From positions 1,054,001 through 1,118,000 of the forward strand of contig NC_061470.1 of assembly GCF_022581195.2 (NCBI RefSeq): a DNA stretch of 64,000 bases. The letters run 5' to 3'. The position numbers were made by a program, and so were the translations under genes. The stretch comes from Helicoverpa zea (Eukaryota; Arthropoda; Insecta; Lepidoptera; Noctuidae). The first letter of the stretch is position 1. Each line of letters opens with the position of its first letter. Below the pieces are notes generated by a model, which was not told where the DNA came from, searched no databases, and worked only from the letters and a program-made list of their open reading frames with translations. This document shows, piece after piece, positions 12,119 through 24,098 of this stretch.

Positions 12119-13829
12119 CAGAAGGTACCACATTTTCTACTCCCTTACAAACCTCCGTTTCACAAACAGTTACTTATATCTACCTCAAGATTTGGCTATC
12201 AGCTTCAACTGAGATGTTGAGATAAACGTTGATGTGTACTCCATTGTGGAATAACGATTAGGTTGTTAATGCCTGACCTTGTTTGTAATGCCAATAGATT
12301 GTATTTGATTGTATTTGTGTTGTTCGAGGTGGCAGGACCTCTTTATAGATGTTGGTTAAGTTTGCAGGAACACTGAAGGTTTGTTGCAAGTTCTGTATTT
12401 GTTTATTATGTTTTGGTGTTTATTTTATCTTGTATTATAGCATCATTACTAAGGCTGGGGTTTTAAGCTTAACTTGAAGTTAGTTTTTTATTTTTATTAA
12501 TCTTATACCTAAGTAGTATAAGTACAGAAGTACTTGTTTTAAAATATTGAAGTTTGTTAGGTTTCATTTTTAAGATGTTTTTAATGCTTTCTTCTCCTTT
12601 ATTTTCCGTAACCTTGATATCCATGCTTTTGCTCAATTCTTACTTTGTCATCAGTAATTATTGATTACTGTAAGTCTACGTTCCTTCTATGTTTTATACG
12701 TTCAAGTGAGCATGGTTCCTATTTTGACATAATAAATATGCTAATATCCTTTGCTACACCGCTTTGCAACAAACTAACAAGTAATCAATTAAACCTTAGT
12801 TAAGTCGTTAATTTTGCATTAAAGGCTGCAGTAAGGAATTTTGGAGGTTAACTTTAATGCTGAGTTTTGGATTTCTAAGGCAAGGTTAGGTTCACCTTGG
12901 CGAGTTATAAGAAATTATAAGTTACTTATAAAATATATCAGATTGAACTGTACTTAGAAATCATCGAAGTATTGACAGATACTCTAAAAAACATAGTGAA
13001 GATGATAATAATAAAACAGACTCAAAAAAACTACACTTGTAGACTTATTGAATCATCATAAAGAAGAATAAAATACAATGAACTCAAAACTCTTGTATAC
13101 AATATGAAACCTTAGAGCATTCAACCAACGGGAGATGCCATTGCTGTGCCATACAAGATTGATGATGCAAGATCCTGAACGAAATCACCACGCCTGTCAT
13201 ACTCATATGTGTAATATGTGCGCGTAAAAATATTTTTTTTGTTAATTTTGTCGTATGTGTTTCTAACGAAGTGATCAAAAATGCATGAGTGAGTTATCAC
13301 AATTTCTTGAGTTGCTGCGCAAAATTGGCAAACTTTCGTTAAGGTTTGTGCTCATTACGGCTCCAGTTGGTTCAATGCTCTAAGTATGAAACATATGTTT
13401 TACAATAATGATTATTGTTAGGCCGGAAGTTTTCTCAAGTGACTGACTCGTGAGTAACGGTTTGTCAGAATACTGAAACAACCGAGTGAAGTGAATCATA
13501 AAACGAGAATAAGTCGTTTGTGAAGCATTTCATTCATAATGATGCGTTCAGTTGTGAATAATCTGGGGCTGGTCAGCTTGGTGTTTGGTTTCATTCATTC
13601 AAACAGTTTTATGAAGCAAATGTGCATCGTTAAATTAGATTGGATTTTAACTTTGCATGTATAAACTAATCATTCCTTTTTATGTTTTTTTTTCTTGCGA
13701 TCTCATCAGCGTCATAGGGGAACTTCTATCTGCACAAGGATAAAATACACCTAGTATATGTTACTCAGGGATAGTCTAGCTTCCAAAAAGATTTTTTCAA
13801 ATCTGTTCAGTATGGGCGATTAATGCTCA
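12119..13829. other. Non-coding, no gene recognised
   Basis: AT-rich DNA without recognisable coding exons, RNA genes or clear repeat structure. The 64-codon minus-strand ORF at 13,084-13,278 has no domain I recognise. Confidence 0.4.
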
Positions 13830-13890
13830 ATCCATCTCCGTGTGAGAGGAGGCCTGTGCCCAGCAGTGGGACGATAAAAAGGCTGTTACA
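13830..13890 (+). repeat. LINE/SINE 3' end fragment ('gcccagcagtgggac')
   Basis: The segment 'caatccatctccgtgtgaga', then 'ggaggcctgtgcccagcagt', ending 'gggacga', is the characteristic 3' end of abundant lepidopteran non-LTR elements. Related ends occur at 25.96 kb and 49.53 kb. Only the last tens of bases are present, consistent with 5' truncation. Confidence 0.6.
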
Positions 13891-14337
13891 TACATTCTGA
13901 TCAGTAGTTTTGAAGCCTTTAGGATACAAATAAGAATAACTAGTATTAAAAAATTACATAAAGACGTAATTATACAACCAATTCATCAAAATCCACTGCT
14001 ATATGTATATGTTGACCCTTTCACCAATACCATCCTTGTAGTAAAACACATTGACAATTTCTATGAATTTTTGCGAAATTCCTGTGTACAGTGAGCGAGG
14101 GTCGAGTTGCCTCACGCCAGCTGTTCCGACTTGCTAATGAGCTGACACAACACACGCTTGACCATTCAAGGTCGGAAATGTGGAAGCGTTTGAATGTGTA
14201 CCAGTGTGGGAAAATTGTCGCACTTCAAAATAAGTATAAATGCTACAAAGAAAGCCCTTTACATATAAGTATTTAATGAATGGTGGTAAATAAGTGTTGA
14301 ATGTCTAACGCGCTAACAAAATTTCTAAGAAAAATCA

Positions 14338-14402
14338 TCATCTGCCTAGCCTTTACCCGACCTCGCTAGGGTTAGTTTTCAGTCTAAGCTGATGTAACTA
14401 AG
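14338..14402 (-). repeat. Short SINE tail relic
   Basis: 'catctgcctagcctttaccc' followed by 'ttcagtctaagctgatg' is the minus-orientation tail of the shared-tail SINE family, heavily decayed and truncated. The surrounding 13.9-17.0 kb has no recognised gene; a 61-codon ORF at 14,091-14,276 has no recognised domain. Confidence 0.5.
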
Positions 14403-16964
14403 CACCATCTTAAACGAATGCCTATTTAAACAAACTCATCAGTAAACTGAAAATGATAGATCTAAATTAAATATGATTTTAAGTTTAAGTGTTTAAATGG
14501 TAACTGGTAGAGCTAAGAAGTTCACCCAGATAGCTTTTCATTCATTGTCCTCCTATATTTCTGTTGATTATCACTGAAACTATAATATTTCTTACAACTG
14601 AAAACCCAGACATATTTGTTGAATGAATACAGCTGATAAATCCTATGAAACTGAAGGTACAGTCATATAGTGACTACTCACTAAAACTATGCATTTGTCC
14701 TGTTTATTCAGTTATTACTTATTACTCATTTATTTGTACATTCCCAATAAATAGAATTTCCGAAGTTTAGAATTTCAGAAGTTTATGCGCTTGTATTTTT
14801 CCGTTGATTGAAATAATTTTAGTTTGAATATTATAATCTATATCCTATATATAGTTTCAACCACAATTGTCTGCAGTCTCTGTAGTATTTGATATTATAA
14901 AACTGTAGAGTTTGTTTGATTGAACTCGCTAACTCAGAAACAACTAGACTTTGTTTTAGATAGCCCATTTAATCGAGAACGGCTTTATAAGGCTGCTTAA
15001 ACACAATGTTTCTATTGACATACACTACTTCAAACCAGGATAAACCTTAACTCATCTCCAATTATAACAATTTAAGTCGACAAAATACTAATTGTAGTTA
15101 CACAGAAGTCTGGAAGATATCCAACAGTATTTAATCTCCAAAAATGATGGACCAGGCGACCTTTAGAAGACCAGGAACTACTCAGAAGGTATTATGACAT
15201 ATTCAAGACATCAATTTGGTATCGGCTCAATGCGATAAAAGTTTATTTTTAACCACAGTGCAGCGTTGTAGTTATTTATAGAACTTTATTATTGTTGTAA
15301 CTTATCACAACGATAGCTTATCAGAGTTTTAAGTTTTTTCCTTTTTATGATAAGTGTAGCTTATGTTGCAACGCCATATGGTACAAAAAGGTGAGTTAAT
15401 TGATAAAGCTTTTGATTTAAAAACAAGCTGCCAATTGCACTGAACATTTTTAGTACAAACGTTTGATACGAGATTGCAGTGAGAATCTGTCAGAAGATAA
15501 AACTGAAATAAACTTTCATCTACATAATAGAGTTTTTATCGTTACTAAATATTCATGAAACATATTTTTTTACTCTATTATACCATAATAACATAAACAC
15601 ATACATCTTCAATTAAATTGTAATAGGTATCAGTAAACGCAGCTTCGTGTTTGTTCAGTTTTGCATATAGGTACTTATTTTAGGATTGAAAATGGCACCT
15701 ATATTAAATGCACCTAAATTTTCCGTTTGACAACACATATTCCTAAACGATAAATAGGTTCAAAATTATTTAATTATTTAGTTAATTATAAACAGGATTT
15801 ATCTTAATTCGTGACTAACTTGTTATTGTATGTTGCAACCTAACCTTGGTCCGCGACATAACTGTAGGTTTAAAATTAATTAATAATTACAATAACTTAA
15901 ACTTAATTGTTAAGTTTTCTATTGTTGTAACGCTGATTTAATCTATTAATTAGGTTATTAAAAGGTTGTTGTGATTATCGATTTATTGGGCTTATTAAAT
16001 CACGATTTTTTATGATTCAGTTTAATAAATGTAGTTCTTGCATTTTTACGAAAACCGTCACATTGGTCATGCTTAAATCCGTAAGAATTAAAGCTAAAAA
16101 ACAATTAACACTGTTTACTGAATTTAAGAACTCATATCAGGTTTGCTATTGTTTTACCTAATTAAATCTAAAGTTATTTTTAAAGGCTAAAAATGACTGG
16201 ATAAATTGTTGCTTGTATCAAAGCACTTTTTCACTTAATGTACTAGGATAGCCATTAAAAGCCAGTCTTATAAAAATACCTAATAGCCCCAAAACTGTCT
16301 CATTAGTATATCTAATAGTCTAAAAACTATCTCATTAGCTTAAAAATATCTCATTTTAAAACGTCTTAATGTACTGTTTCACGCAATGTTATCTTAAACG
16401 CGTATTTAAATTACATCTTTCACTTATCAACTTGCTCAATAAAATGGAATAAAACGAATTAGCGTTTCGCAATAAATGCAATAATTAATAGAAATTCGGC
16501 GCCATTAGTAAATCTAACGTTAATCTGACGGTTAGCGACGATTTTGTAACGTTAATCCTGATTGACTGTTAATTAATCGTCGATTCGTTTGTAATGTGCC
16601 GATTTTTGCAATATTGTCTGAGCTGTAGAGATCATTAGTAGTTTTGTAAAGTGTTTAACCAGTTGAAGGATTTGTCTTTCTAATTTGTATGCTTTTTTAT
16701 TTAAGTAGATATTTTATGAATAGAATTTATAAAATATTTCTCGGTTAATCTCTCTAATTTGCCCTGAAGAAATTACTAAGCACACAGTATTTGATATTTC
16801 TCTATACCAAATTGCATCTTGATCCATTCAATGTTTCACCGCGAAAAGATCGTAAGAACAATCAAGAATTAATTTCACTCTTTTTTTTCAGTTCATAAAA
16901 AGGTTTTATATTTGTTTGCTTAGTTTAATTATTCTAATTTTGATTCATAGACTAACCTACTTAG

Positions 16965-17085
16965 GGGCACTGGGTTTCCCGGGTAACTGGGATGAGGAAG
17001 TCGGATAGGCAGTAGATGCTTGTAAAACACTGGAACTCAGCATGCGGTTAGACTGGAAGCCGACCCCAACATAGTTGGGAAAAAT
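16965..17085 (+). repeat. 5'-truncated SINE copy
   Basis: The sequence reads 'cccgggtaactgggatgagg', 'gtcggataggcagtagatgc', 'aacactggaactcagc', 'ctggaagccgaccccaacat' and 'agttgggaaaaatcatcttc'. This is the 3' part of the shared-tail SINE family in plus orientation. No Pol III head is present. Confidence 0.85.
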
Positions 17086-17477
17086 CATCTTCTAGATGAT
17101 TTGTTTTGTGAACTAAATAAACTTACAATATTAACAGTCTGAGCACTCGAGTGCAGTTAGTCGGTCAGTATATAATATATAATCTTATCAATCGAGAGCT
17201 TGATAACAACACTGTTTATTCAGCGAAGTGATTGGTAGTATAACCAGCGCTAGGAAAAACATGTTTGTATTATTATGAAATGCATGATATTGATTCATGC
17301 TGGATTTCTATAAGCTATCTATCCGTCAATAAGAGATTGAATTTTGAGCTTCAAAAAAATGTTTCAAATATTAATCTCTATAATAGTCGCTAAACAACGA
17401 ATGGATAATTTATAAAAAAGCCGCAATAACTGTATCTCCTAATAGTTAAAGTAGATAGATAGGTGATATTTTTCTCA

Positions 17478-17663
17478 TCTATACTAATATTATAAAGAGA
17501 AAAACTTTGTTTGTTTGGTTGTAATGGATAAACTGAAAAACTACTGGACCGATTTTGAATATTCTTTCACCATTAGAAAGCTATATTATCAGCGAGTAAC
17601 ATAGGCTATATTTTATCCCGGTGCGGGCAGTAGCTCCCACGGGACGCGGGTGAAAACGGCTAG
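17478..17663 (+). mobile_element. Non-autonomous Helitron, 186 bp
   Basis: It begins TCTATACTAATATTATAAAG immediately after an A (17,477) and ends ...ACGGCTAG immediately before a T (17,664). These are the Helitron hallmarks: 5' TC, 3' CTRR, insertion between A and T, no target duplication. The interior carries the widespread lepidopteran motifs 'gaccgattttgaatattctt', 'gagtaacataggctatattt' and 'cccacgggacgcgggtg'. It has no coding capacity. Its length is the same as that of the minus-strand copy at 57,176-57,361. Confidence 0.85.
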
Positions 17664-18090
17664 TTATTTATATTTTTCAAGAGAAAACACACTTACTTAT
17701 ATTTTGTAAACGATACAAATTAAAAGAAACAAGAGTGGAATGAGCTACTGTTTCGACTGCTAATTACTAAGGTTATATATTTTTGGTTTAGGGTTTCTGA
17801 TAATGTTGGATAATAGTGTAACGCAGCCTTTGTGTAATAAGTAGTTCTTGTATAAAATAACTTATTTTACCCTTCCTACCAATTTCAATAAACATAAATA
17901 TTCCGCTACTGACCATGAGAACTGCGACATTTAACAGAAAATTAAAAAGTTTATTTATATTTATAAAGGTATACAAACTTGCAATAAATTCTACCGAACT
18001 CGTTTCATAAGGTGATAAGCTGCTATCCTTTCTGAGTACGTTCATTGACCTCAAGTTGTTTTGAAAACTTTACGTAGTATCGCTCTGTTT
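17664..18090. other. Non-coding, no gene recognised
   Basis: A minus-strand 88-codon ORF at 17,788-18,054 contains hydrophobic stretches, but I recognise no domain and it does not look spliced to anything nearby. Left as unassigned intronic DNA. Confidence 0.3.
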
Positions 18091-18131
18091 TTAACCCCCG
18101 ACGCAAAAACGACGGGGTGTTATAAGTTTGA

Positions 18132-18162
<31 letters not shown>

Positions 18163-18546
18163 ATGTGGCATCGTAGCTCCCAAACGGATGATCCGATTGT
18201 AATGCGGTTTTTTTTGTTTGAAAGGAATGTCATTCGGGAGTGTTCTTAGCTATGTTTGGTGGAAATCGGTTCAGGTCTTCAAGGTCATCAGCTCGTTTGT
18301 TAGGTGTGATAGGAATGTTACACGCTCAGTTTACTTGCAAGCATATGTGGGATCTGAAATTTGAAATACTAATGTCTTTTGGAACCACTGAGCTGGTCTG
18401 CTGTTAGGACACGAAGATAGGAGACGTAACCCTGAACTGCCATTTAGTAAACCCATCGAGTTTGGGCTCGTTGAATTTGTCTTGACGAGTTCTCTTCATG
18501 TTTCTGATTGACGAGAACCTGATGCTGGAAATGGGATGTGGCGGAT

Positions 18547-19645
18547 TTTGTGGACCACAAATTGCTCTTACACAAATTAGATAGGTATGGAATAAGAGGT
18601 AAAGCGAACGACTGGTTGAGAAACTACTTGACTGACAGACAACAATGTGTCGAAATCTCTAAAACCCATAAAAATGATAAAAAAGTGGTATACAGAAGTG
18701 CCTTTAAGCAAAATAATTTTGGAGTGCCTCAAGGCAGTATATTGGGACCATTCCTATTCCTCATGTACATTAATGATCTCCCAAATATTGTTTGCCACAA
18801 GTCAATCTTGTTTGCCGATGACACAACCCTTGTTGTAAAAGGTAAGAACGCCAACATGTATGAATCAGAAATAAATAAAGCATTAAACAACATAATATGT
18901 TGGCTGAATTCTAATAATTTACAAATTAACATAGAGAAGACAAAAATGATACAATTTCATACATATACAAGAAAACCATTGACATTAAATGTAAATTATA
19001 ATAAAACGATTGTTGAAGAAGTTGCAACTACAAAATTTCTGGGTATAATGCTAGATAAGAATTGCAACTGGAAAGCACATGTAGCTTACGTTTGTGACAA
19101 ACTCGACAGATTTGTGTATGCTATAAAAAGGCTAAGAGTCACGGTATCTACAGAAGCTGCTTTGTGTGCATATCACGGACGTACTCTCATATGGTCTTTT
19201 ATTATGGGGAAATTCTGTAGATATTATAAAAGCGTTTAGAGTACAAAAAAAATGTGTGCGTGCAATCTGTGGAGCCTCGAACACAGATAGTTGTCAACCC
19301 TTGTTTAAAAAGTACAATATTTTACCACTTCCTTGTATGTACATCAAAGAATTGTGCCTTTTTGTACAACAACATCCGGAATTATTTATTAAGTTCAAGG
19401 ATGTAACGAAAAGAAATGCAGCTCCCAGAAATAAGTATAAATTATGTATACCACAATGCAAGCTAGAATTATATAAAAGAAACTCTTATATAAATGCGAT
19501 CAAGGTGTATAATAAATTACCAAAAGTCTTTAAAGAATTACCTTTAATCAAATTTAAAAAAAAGTTGACGCAGTGGTTACAAGAAAAATGTTTTTATGAT
19601 CTCAAAGAATTTATGTCATATTGTGGAGATGGTATTAATCAATGA
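18547..19645 (+). pseudogene. Reverse transcriptase fragment, frameshifted
   Basis: The first frame (open from the junction to 19,239) contains the RT palm motifs GVPQGSILGPFLFLMYINDL and LFADDTTLV (the catalytic DD pair of the YxDD-type motif). WLNSNNLQINIEKTK and KFLGIMLDKNCNWKAHV follow. Near 19,170-19,190 the reading frame shifts. The continuing homology (YGLLLWGNSVD, AFRVQKKCVRAICGA, QPLFKKYNILPLPC) lies in another frame open to the TGA at 19,643-19,645. The endonuclease domain and the N-terminal RT are absent because of 5' truncation. The copy is dead: truncated, with at least one frameshift. Confidence 0.9.
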
Positions 19646-19953
19646 CGTTGTATTGTAATTTTAGTTAAATCTTTCACATAATTATGTATTTGTTTGTTTA
19701 ATATAATTGTTTGACATGTTTGATATATTGTACTATATAACTTTGACATTAATTTTTAACTAATGTGTATCAACATTCAACATTTACGGGAGCGCATATC
19801 TCTAACTGTACTTGGTGTTCTAATAAAATTTATAACAAATATTTGCACACCGTATGTAATGGTAGGATGTAAATGGGCCACTTTAGATTTAAGAACATAC
19901 TCTGTACACCTACATTCTGGCAAATAAAAGACTTTGACTTTGACTTTGACTTT
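18547..19953 (+). mobile_element. 5'-truncated non-LTR retrotransposon (CR1-like LINE)
   Basis: The boundaries come from comparison with the empty site at about 47.71 kb: 'gtggcggat|gaaaccct' is split here, giving at most a 3-bp duplication (GAT at 18,544-18,546 and 19,954-19,956). The 3' end is a (TTTGAC)n run, 'ctttgactttgactttgac', preceded by 'aataaaag', typical of lepidopteran LINEs. The 5' end falls inside the reverse-transcriptase domain. CR1-like assignment rests on overall resemblance of the RT and C-terminal region and is moderate. Confidence 0.85.
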
Positions 19954-20212
19954 GATGAAACCCTGGAATGCCGGAATGAAACGGATAAACCGATTTATAT
20001 TTTTGCTGAAAATCTAGAATGACCAAAGGTTAATCTTTGTTGTTTCTCAATCTGTGCAATTCTCCCAGAGCTGGTTTGTCATGAGGATTGTTAAACAGCT
20101 TCTTTTGGCCGAGATCGCATATAGCGACCCCATCTTAAAATAAAAGAAATTAAATGAAAGAAGGAAAAATTAAGGAGCTCCTTCAAAAAGCATGAAATAA
20201 AATTAAATTATA

Positions 20213-20846
20213 AAGGACAATGGGCGATTCCGGTCCAAATGTCCACCACGAACGAGACCTATATGGCTAGATAGCCCGTTAAATATAGAACATATTTTGT
20301 TATGAAAGTAAAAAAAAATATAATGCCAGAAAAAAGTTATAGCAAAATAAAATAAAACATTTTATAGATTTTTTCAATTTAATTTTTTCAATTACTTTTC
20401 GTGATGTTCGATTTTCGTACTTTCTGTAACTTCTGACAAAATAGAATTGTTCATTATTAGAGAGAAGACACCACCAGTTACTTCGAACTATCTTAGATCC
20501 AGGCACCGTTGAGTATATTCAAGCCCTTCTGGCACCTCAATTGGTTCGTGATTCGTACATCCATCGGGCAAATAAATATGGGTTTATATGCAAATGTGTC
20601 TTACTCATCTTAGTTTTAGATAAAGTGCGGAAATGAAAGTGGAATAAAATAAAAAATAATAATGACAACATACAAAAACTACCGAAAATTAAGAATACAT
20701 TTTTGGCTATAACTTTTTTTTGGCATTGTTTTTTTTTACTTTCTTAGTAAAAGTTACTCTAAATTAAGTGGACTATTTAATTATATAGGTCTCGTTCGTG
20801 GTGGACATTTGGACCAAACTTCATACATTCTTGCCCAATCTCCTTT
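20213..20846. mobile_element. Nested TIR element, about 630 bp
   Basis: The left end reads 'aaaggacaatgggcgattcc', then 'ggtccaaatgtccaccacga' and 'acgagacctatat'. The right end reads 'atataggtctcgttcgtggt', then 'ggacatttggaccaaac' and 'ttgcccaatctccttta'. These are inverse over some 60 bp with mismatches. It sits exactly where the 47.3-kb copy of the surrounding element reads 'aattataaatttaaa' without interruption, proving it is an insertion. The interior has a 68-codon minus ORF (20,300-20,506) and no recognisable transposase, so it is non-autonomous. Confidence 0.75.
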
Positions 20847-21071
20847 AAAAAAACCCCCGACTCAAAAAAAAGCACGCAATTATTATGACAAAAGGTTAAA
20901 AACGCTAAACCCTATAAAAATCAAAAAATAACTTTTAACACTACGTAAGTACCAACTAAAGCATGTCAGACTAAACTAAATTTTGACGTGTCGGGGGACC
21001 GCTTTTTACCTTTAAAAATACTTACATAAATCAAATGATACCTACCTAATTACAACATTCGTATAAAAAAA

Positions 21072-21627
21072 CCGGCCAAGTGCGAGTCGGACTCGTGCAC
21101 GAAGGGTTCCGTAAATTACAGTTAAATCAACCTATCTCAAAAACTATAAGAGATACTTTGATCAAACCAAAAATCGTTGAAAGAGTTAATTAGCATGCAT
21201 CACCTCTATTTTTTTTAGAATTTTATACCCCGTAGTTATAAAAATAGAGGGGGGGGGGCATACTTTTTACGACTTTGAGAGCTGATATCTCAAAAACCGT
21301 TCACTTTAAGAAAAATGTTTTTTAGAAAACTTTATATCATTTTAAAAGACCTTTCCATTGATACCCCACACGGGTATGTACATCGAAAAAAAAAATTTCA
21401 TCCCTCAGTTACATGTATGGGGGGCCCCACCCCCAATTCTTTTTTTTACTATTTAGTGTCATATTTTTGTAGCGGTTCATACAACACATATTCCCATCAA
21501 ATTTCATCACTGTAGTACTTATAGTTTCCGAGTAAATCGGCTGTGACAGACGGACAGACGGACAGACGGACATGACGAAACTATAAGGGTTCCGTTTTTG
21601 CCATTTTGGCTACGGAACCCTAAAAAA
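21072..21627 (+). repeat. Dispersed repeat 'ccggccaagtgcgagtcgg ... ggctacggaaccctaaaa'
   Basis: It starts 'accggccaagtgcgagtcgg' and ends 'gccattttggctacggaacc' followed by 'ctaaaaaa'. Internal marks are 'gaagggttccgtaaatta', a G-run at about 21,250, and three CAGACGGA repeats near 21,548-21,571. This is a very common non-coding repeat in moth genomes. The A-rich 3' end suggests retroposition, but I cannot assign a class. The 66-codon ORF at 21,315-21,515 is within the repeat and not credited. Confidence 0.75.
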
Positions 21628-21723
21628 CACGTATCTAAACAAAATTGTATAAAAAGTTATAAGAAGTATATGTAATGTAGTAGTATATAATTACTTCTAA
21701 CGTTAGGCTAATAAATTAGAGCG

Positions 21724-21880
21724 GTCCCCCGACACGACAAAATTAAGTTTAGTCTGACATGCTTTAGTTGGTACTTACGTAGTGTTAAAAGTTATTTTTT
21801 GATTTTTATAGGGTTTAGCGTTTTTAACCTTTTGTCATAATAATTGCGTGCTTTTTTTTGAGTCGGGGGTTTTTTAAAAT
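21724..21880 (-). repeat. Inverted copy of the 3' arm of the 'acccccgac' element
   Basis: From 'gtcccccgacacgacaaaat' to 'tttttgagtcgggggttttt' this is the reverse complement of 20,868-21,005, with very few differences. The two arms therefore form a palindrome of about 140 bp per arm, with the 21,072-21,627 repeat in the loop. One reading is a foldback arrangement of the same element family into which the dispersed repeat inserted. Confidence 0.85.
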
Positions 21881-22499
21881 TTATAATTTATGGAGAAAAG
21901 CGTTCGTGAACGAAACATGATGAAACTAGGAAATTGTTTTCTCATTATCAAATTAGGAAGACTGATAAATGAGGATTATTTTTTTAGGGCAAAATAGGGA
22001 CAGCACCTACCATATAAGACGCATTAAGACCATTTTTTGAAAAGGAGACTTTATTCATACCTACAATTTATTTTCACCTACGAGACAGTATCTACTTTTC
22101 TCAAAAATCTCTTCTGATAATTAAATGATGTAAGAGAAACGTTAATTTTCGATAAATAATCAGATTTTCGATTCAATTATACGTACACACGGAGAAATAC
22201 TTAAACCCTCGTATCTACATACAGAGCATGTTATTTCCAATTAGTTCACACAGCTAATCAGTAAGTCTTATCGTCGATAATAATTTATTGGCCTCTTTGA
22301 AACGATAATATTTCAGGAAGTTGTATTATTGGTCACTTGTAACGTCAACACCTATGAAGTATCATAAAATGTATGACTAAATTACTATTGAAATTACGCT
22401 GAAAGACAGTAGTTTTATATACTACTCATGGAATTGAAAAAAAAAAACTGATTAAATCATCCTAAGTTCAGCAGAATCAGCTCAGAATTTTACATACGC

Positions 22500-22660
22500 T
22501 CGTAACCTAAAAGGCTCCGAAACTACTGAACCAATATTTTAATTTTTTACTGTTGTAAAGCTAAACTCTTCCCGAGTAACATAGGCTATACAAGCTATAT
22601 TTTATCCCAGTACAGGCAGTAGTTCCCACGGGACGCGGGTGGAACCGCGGGAAAATGGCT
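22500..22660 (+). mobile_element. Decayed Helitron 3' portion
   Basis: 'gagtaacataggctatacaa', 'ttttatcccagtacaggcag' and 'cccacgggacgcgggtgg' lead to 'aaaatggctag|t'. This matches the interior and CTAG|T terminus of the Helitron at 17.5 kb. The 5' TC terminus is not clear. Confidence 0.65.
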
Positions 22661-23880
22661 AGTCAATACTATTTAAGCGCAGTGCAAGTACACTGGGTGT
22701 CAAAGGCACGTGACGTGTTTGCATAAAGTTATGTAAGAGTCCTAATAGTGCAGGATATCCTGACGACTTGACTGGGAACTGTTATATTAGTGGTATTATC
22801 TTCCTGTATTAGGAACAGTATAGAATATCATAATATGAAGAATTATACATAATAGATGACATAATTACAATTTATGTCTTGTTATTTTGCAATCATATCA
22901 AATGCAGATACAATTGGATAAGACTTTTTTGGCATATTTGACTGGCATTGTTAACTAGGTATTTTATTAACATGAAATGACACCAAGAATTATTTACCGG
23001 CTTAATTTCATTTAAATGGCGTCATAAGTTGACGTCTTAACCCAAAACACTTTGACATTTCTGTGTAACTCATCCTATGCAATATTTTATTATTTTTTCC
23101 TCACTCCTCTACAGCACAACAGACATTATTTATTTTGTGTCTAAACTCAAACTCATATAGATATTTATACCAATGACGTGAACATACGGAGTTCAAAATA
23201 ACGTGCGAAATATTACACGAGACCCTATAAATAAATGTTACTTAACAGTTCTTAAAACTGACAATAACAGGTAAAAAAACTAATTTATTCAAAGAACAAT
23301 AGATTGTAAAACACGAAATATTGTCATCGCACTTTATCTGGGTAATCTAACAAAAATATTTGTCAAATAAATTCCTTAGTAATACCACTATAATGGTTTG
23401 TCGTATCTGTTTTTAGATAAGGTATTTAAATTCGCATATTTTGGCGCCTCTGTATCATAATCTTTGACATAATCTCTCATAATTCACGATCAATGAAACG
23501 TGATATTTTATCGGCAAAGAAATGTATTATTTATGCATATAGGTATTACTCCACACTTGAGTTTGTTCATTTGAGACATTTTCATATTAGTTAACGAAAA
23601 ATAAATAAACAAAAAATCGTAAGTATCAATATCATTTTGTACCAATGCTGATAAGGAAGGAATACCATTTAATATTCTGAGTAAAAAAAATAAATTAAAA
23701 CATTACCTACGCAAACATGGAAATTAACTATTATCAATGACTTTCCAGAGTTCCCATTCAAACTAAAAGAAATACCTTATTTCACCTTTGCAGGTCAGTA
23801 ATATCAACATAGTACATAAATTGAAATCTTCAATAGACACCCAAAACTGGAATATAAAAAAAAATATATAAAAAACTCAC

Positions 23881-24063
23881 CCTGCACAAAGCCACGCCCG
23901 TATCGAGCCTATCCAGGAAGTTATCGGCATTGATCCTGAGTTCAGGGTAGAGGACAGTCAGCCATTCCGCCAAGTCCTCTTTCATGGCATACAGGTACTC
24001 CTCGGAAGACTTGAAGGGCCGGAAAGGCCTAGCCTCAAGGAGAACTGCTCCTGCGCTCGCCAT
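23881..24063 (-). CDS. GAS2-like protein, first coding exon (N-terminal calponin-homology domain)
   Basis: On the minus strand, ATG at 24,063-24,061 opens 61 codons ending at a phase-0 GTGAGT donor (intron from 23,880 downward). The product begins MASAGAVLLEARPFRPFKSS and continues EEYLYAMKEDLAEWLTVLYP, then a stretch with DNFLDRLDTGVALCR. This is the conserved start of the CH domain of GAS2-family cytoskeletal proteins (Drosophila pickled eggs; vertebrate GAS2L1/2), which link actin filaments to microtubules through CH and GAR domains. Upstream, a pyrimidine-rich tract ending TTACAG (24,105-24,099) is a good acceptor. The exon is therefore 24,098-23,881 with a 35-nt 5' UTR part, and a further 5' UTR exon must lie above 24.1 kb. 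Reading past the donor gives only a spurious extension. The rest of the CH domain is not found in 1-23,880. Confidence 0.9.
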
Positions 24064-24098
24064 TGTTGATAATGTTCAGCTAGATGGACATTACTGGT

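Larger units (their letters stand above)
18094..21010 (+). mobile_element. Dispersed 'aacccccgac' element, copy A, split by two nested insertions
   Basis: The element begins 'aacccccgacgcaaaaacga' (18,094), passes through a (TG)n run at about 18,138-18,163, and continues with words such as 'gatccgattgtaatgcggtt'. The same sequence occurs uninterrupted at 47.27-48.07 kb. Comparing the two gives host pieces at 18,094-18,546, 19,954-20,212 and 20,847-21,010. Between them lie a LINE fragment (18,547-19,953) and a TIR element (20,213-20,846). The 3' portion ('aaacccccgactcaaaaaaa' to 'gacgtgtcggggg') also recurs inverted at 21,724-21,880. No protein-coding capacity belongs to the element itself, and its class is not assigned. 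Confidence 0.8.

Noticed and set aside
23830..23880. Extension of the GAS2-like ORF beyond codon 61
   Set aside because: A consensus GTGAGT donor lies at the boundary, and the following residues are AT-driven and unlike the CH domain.
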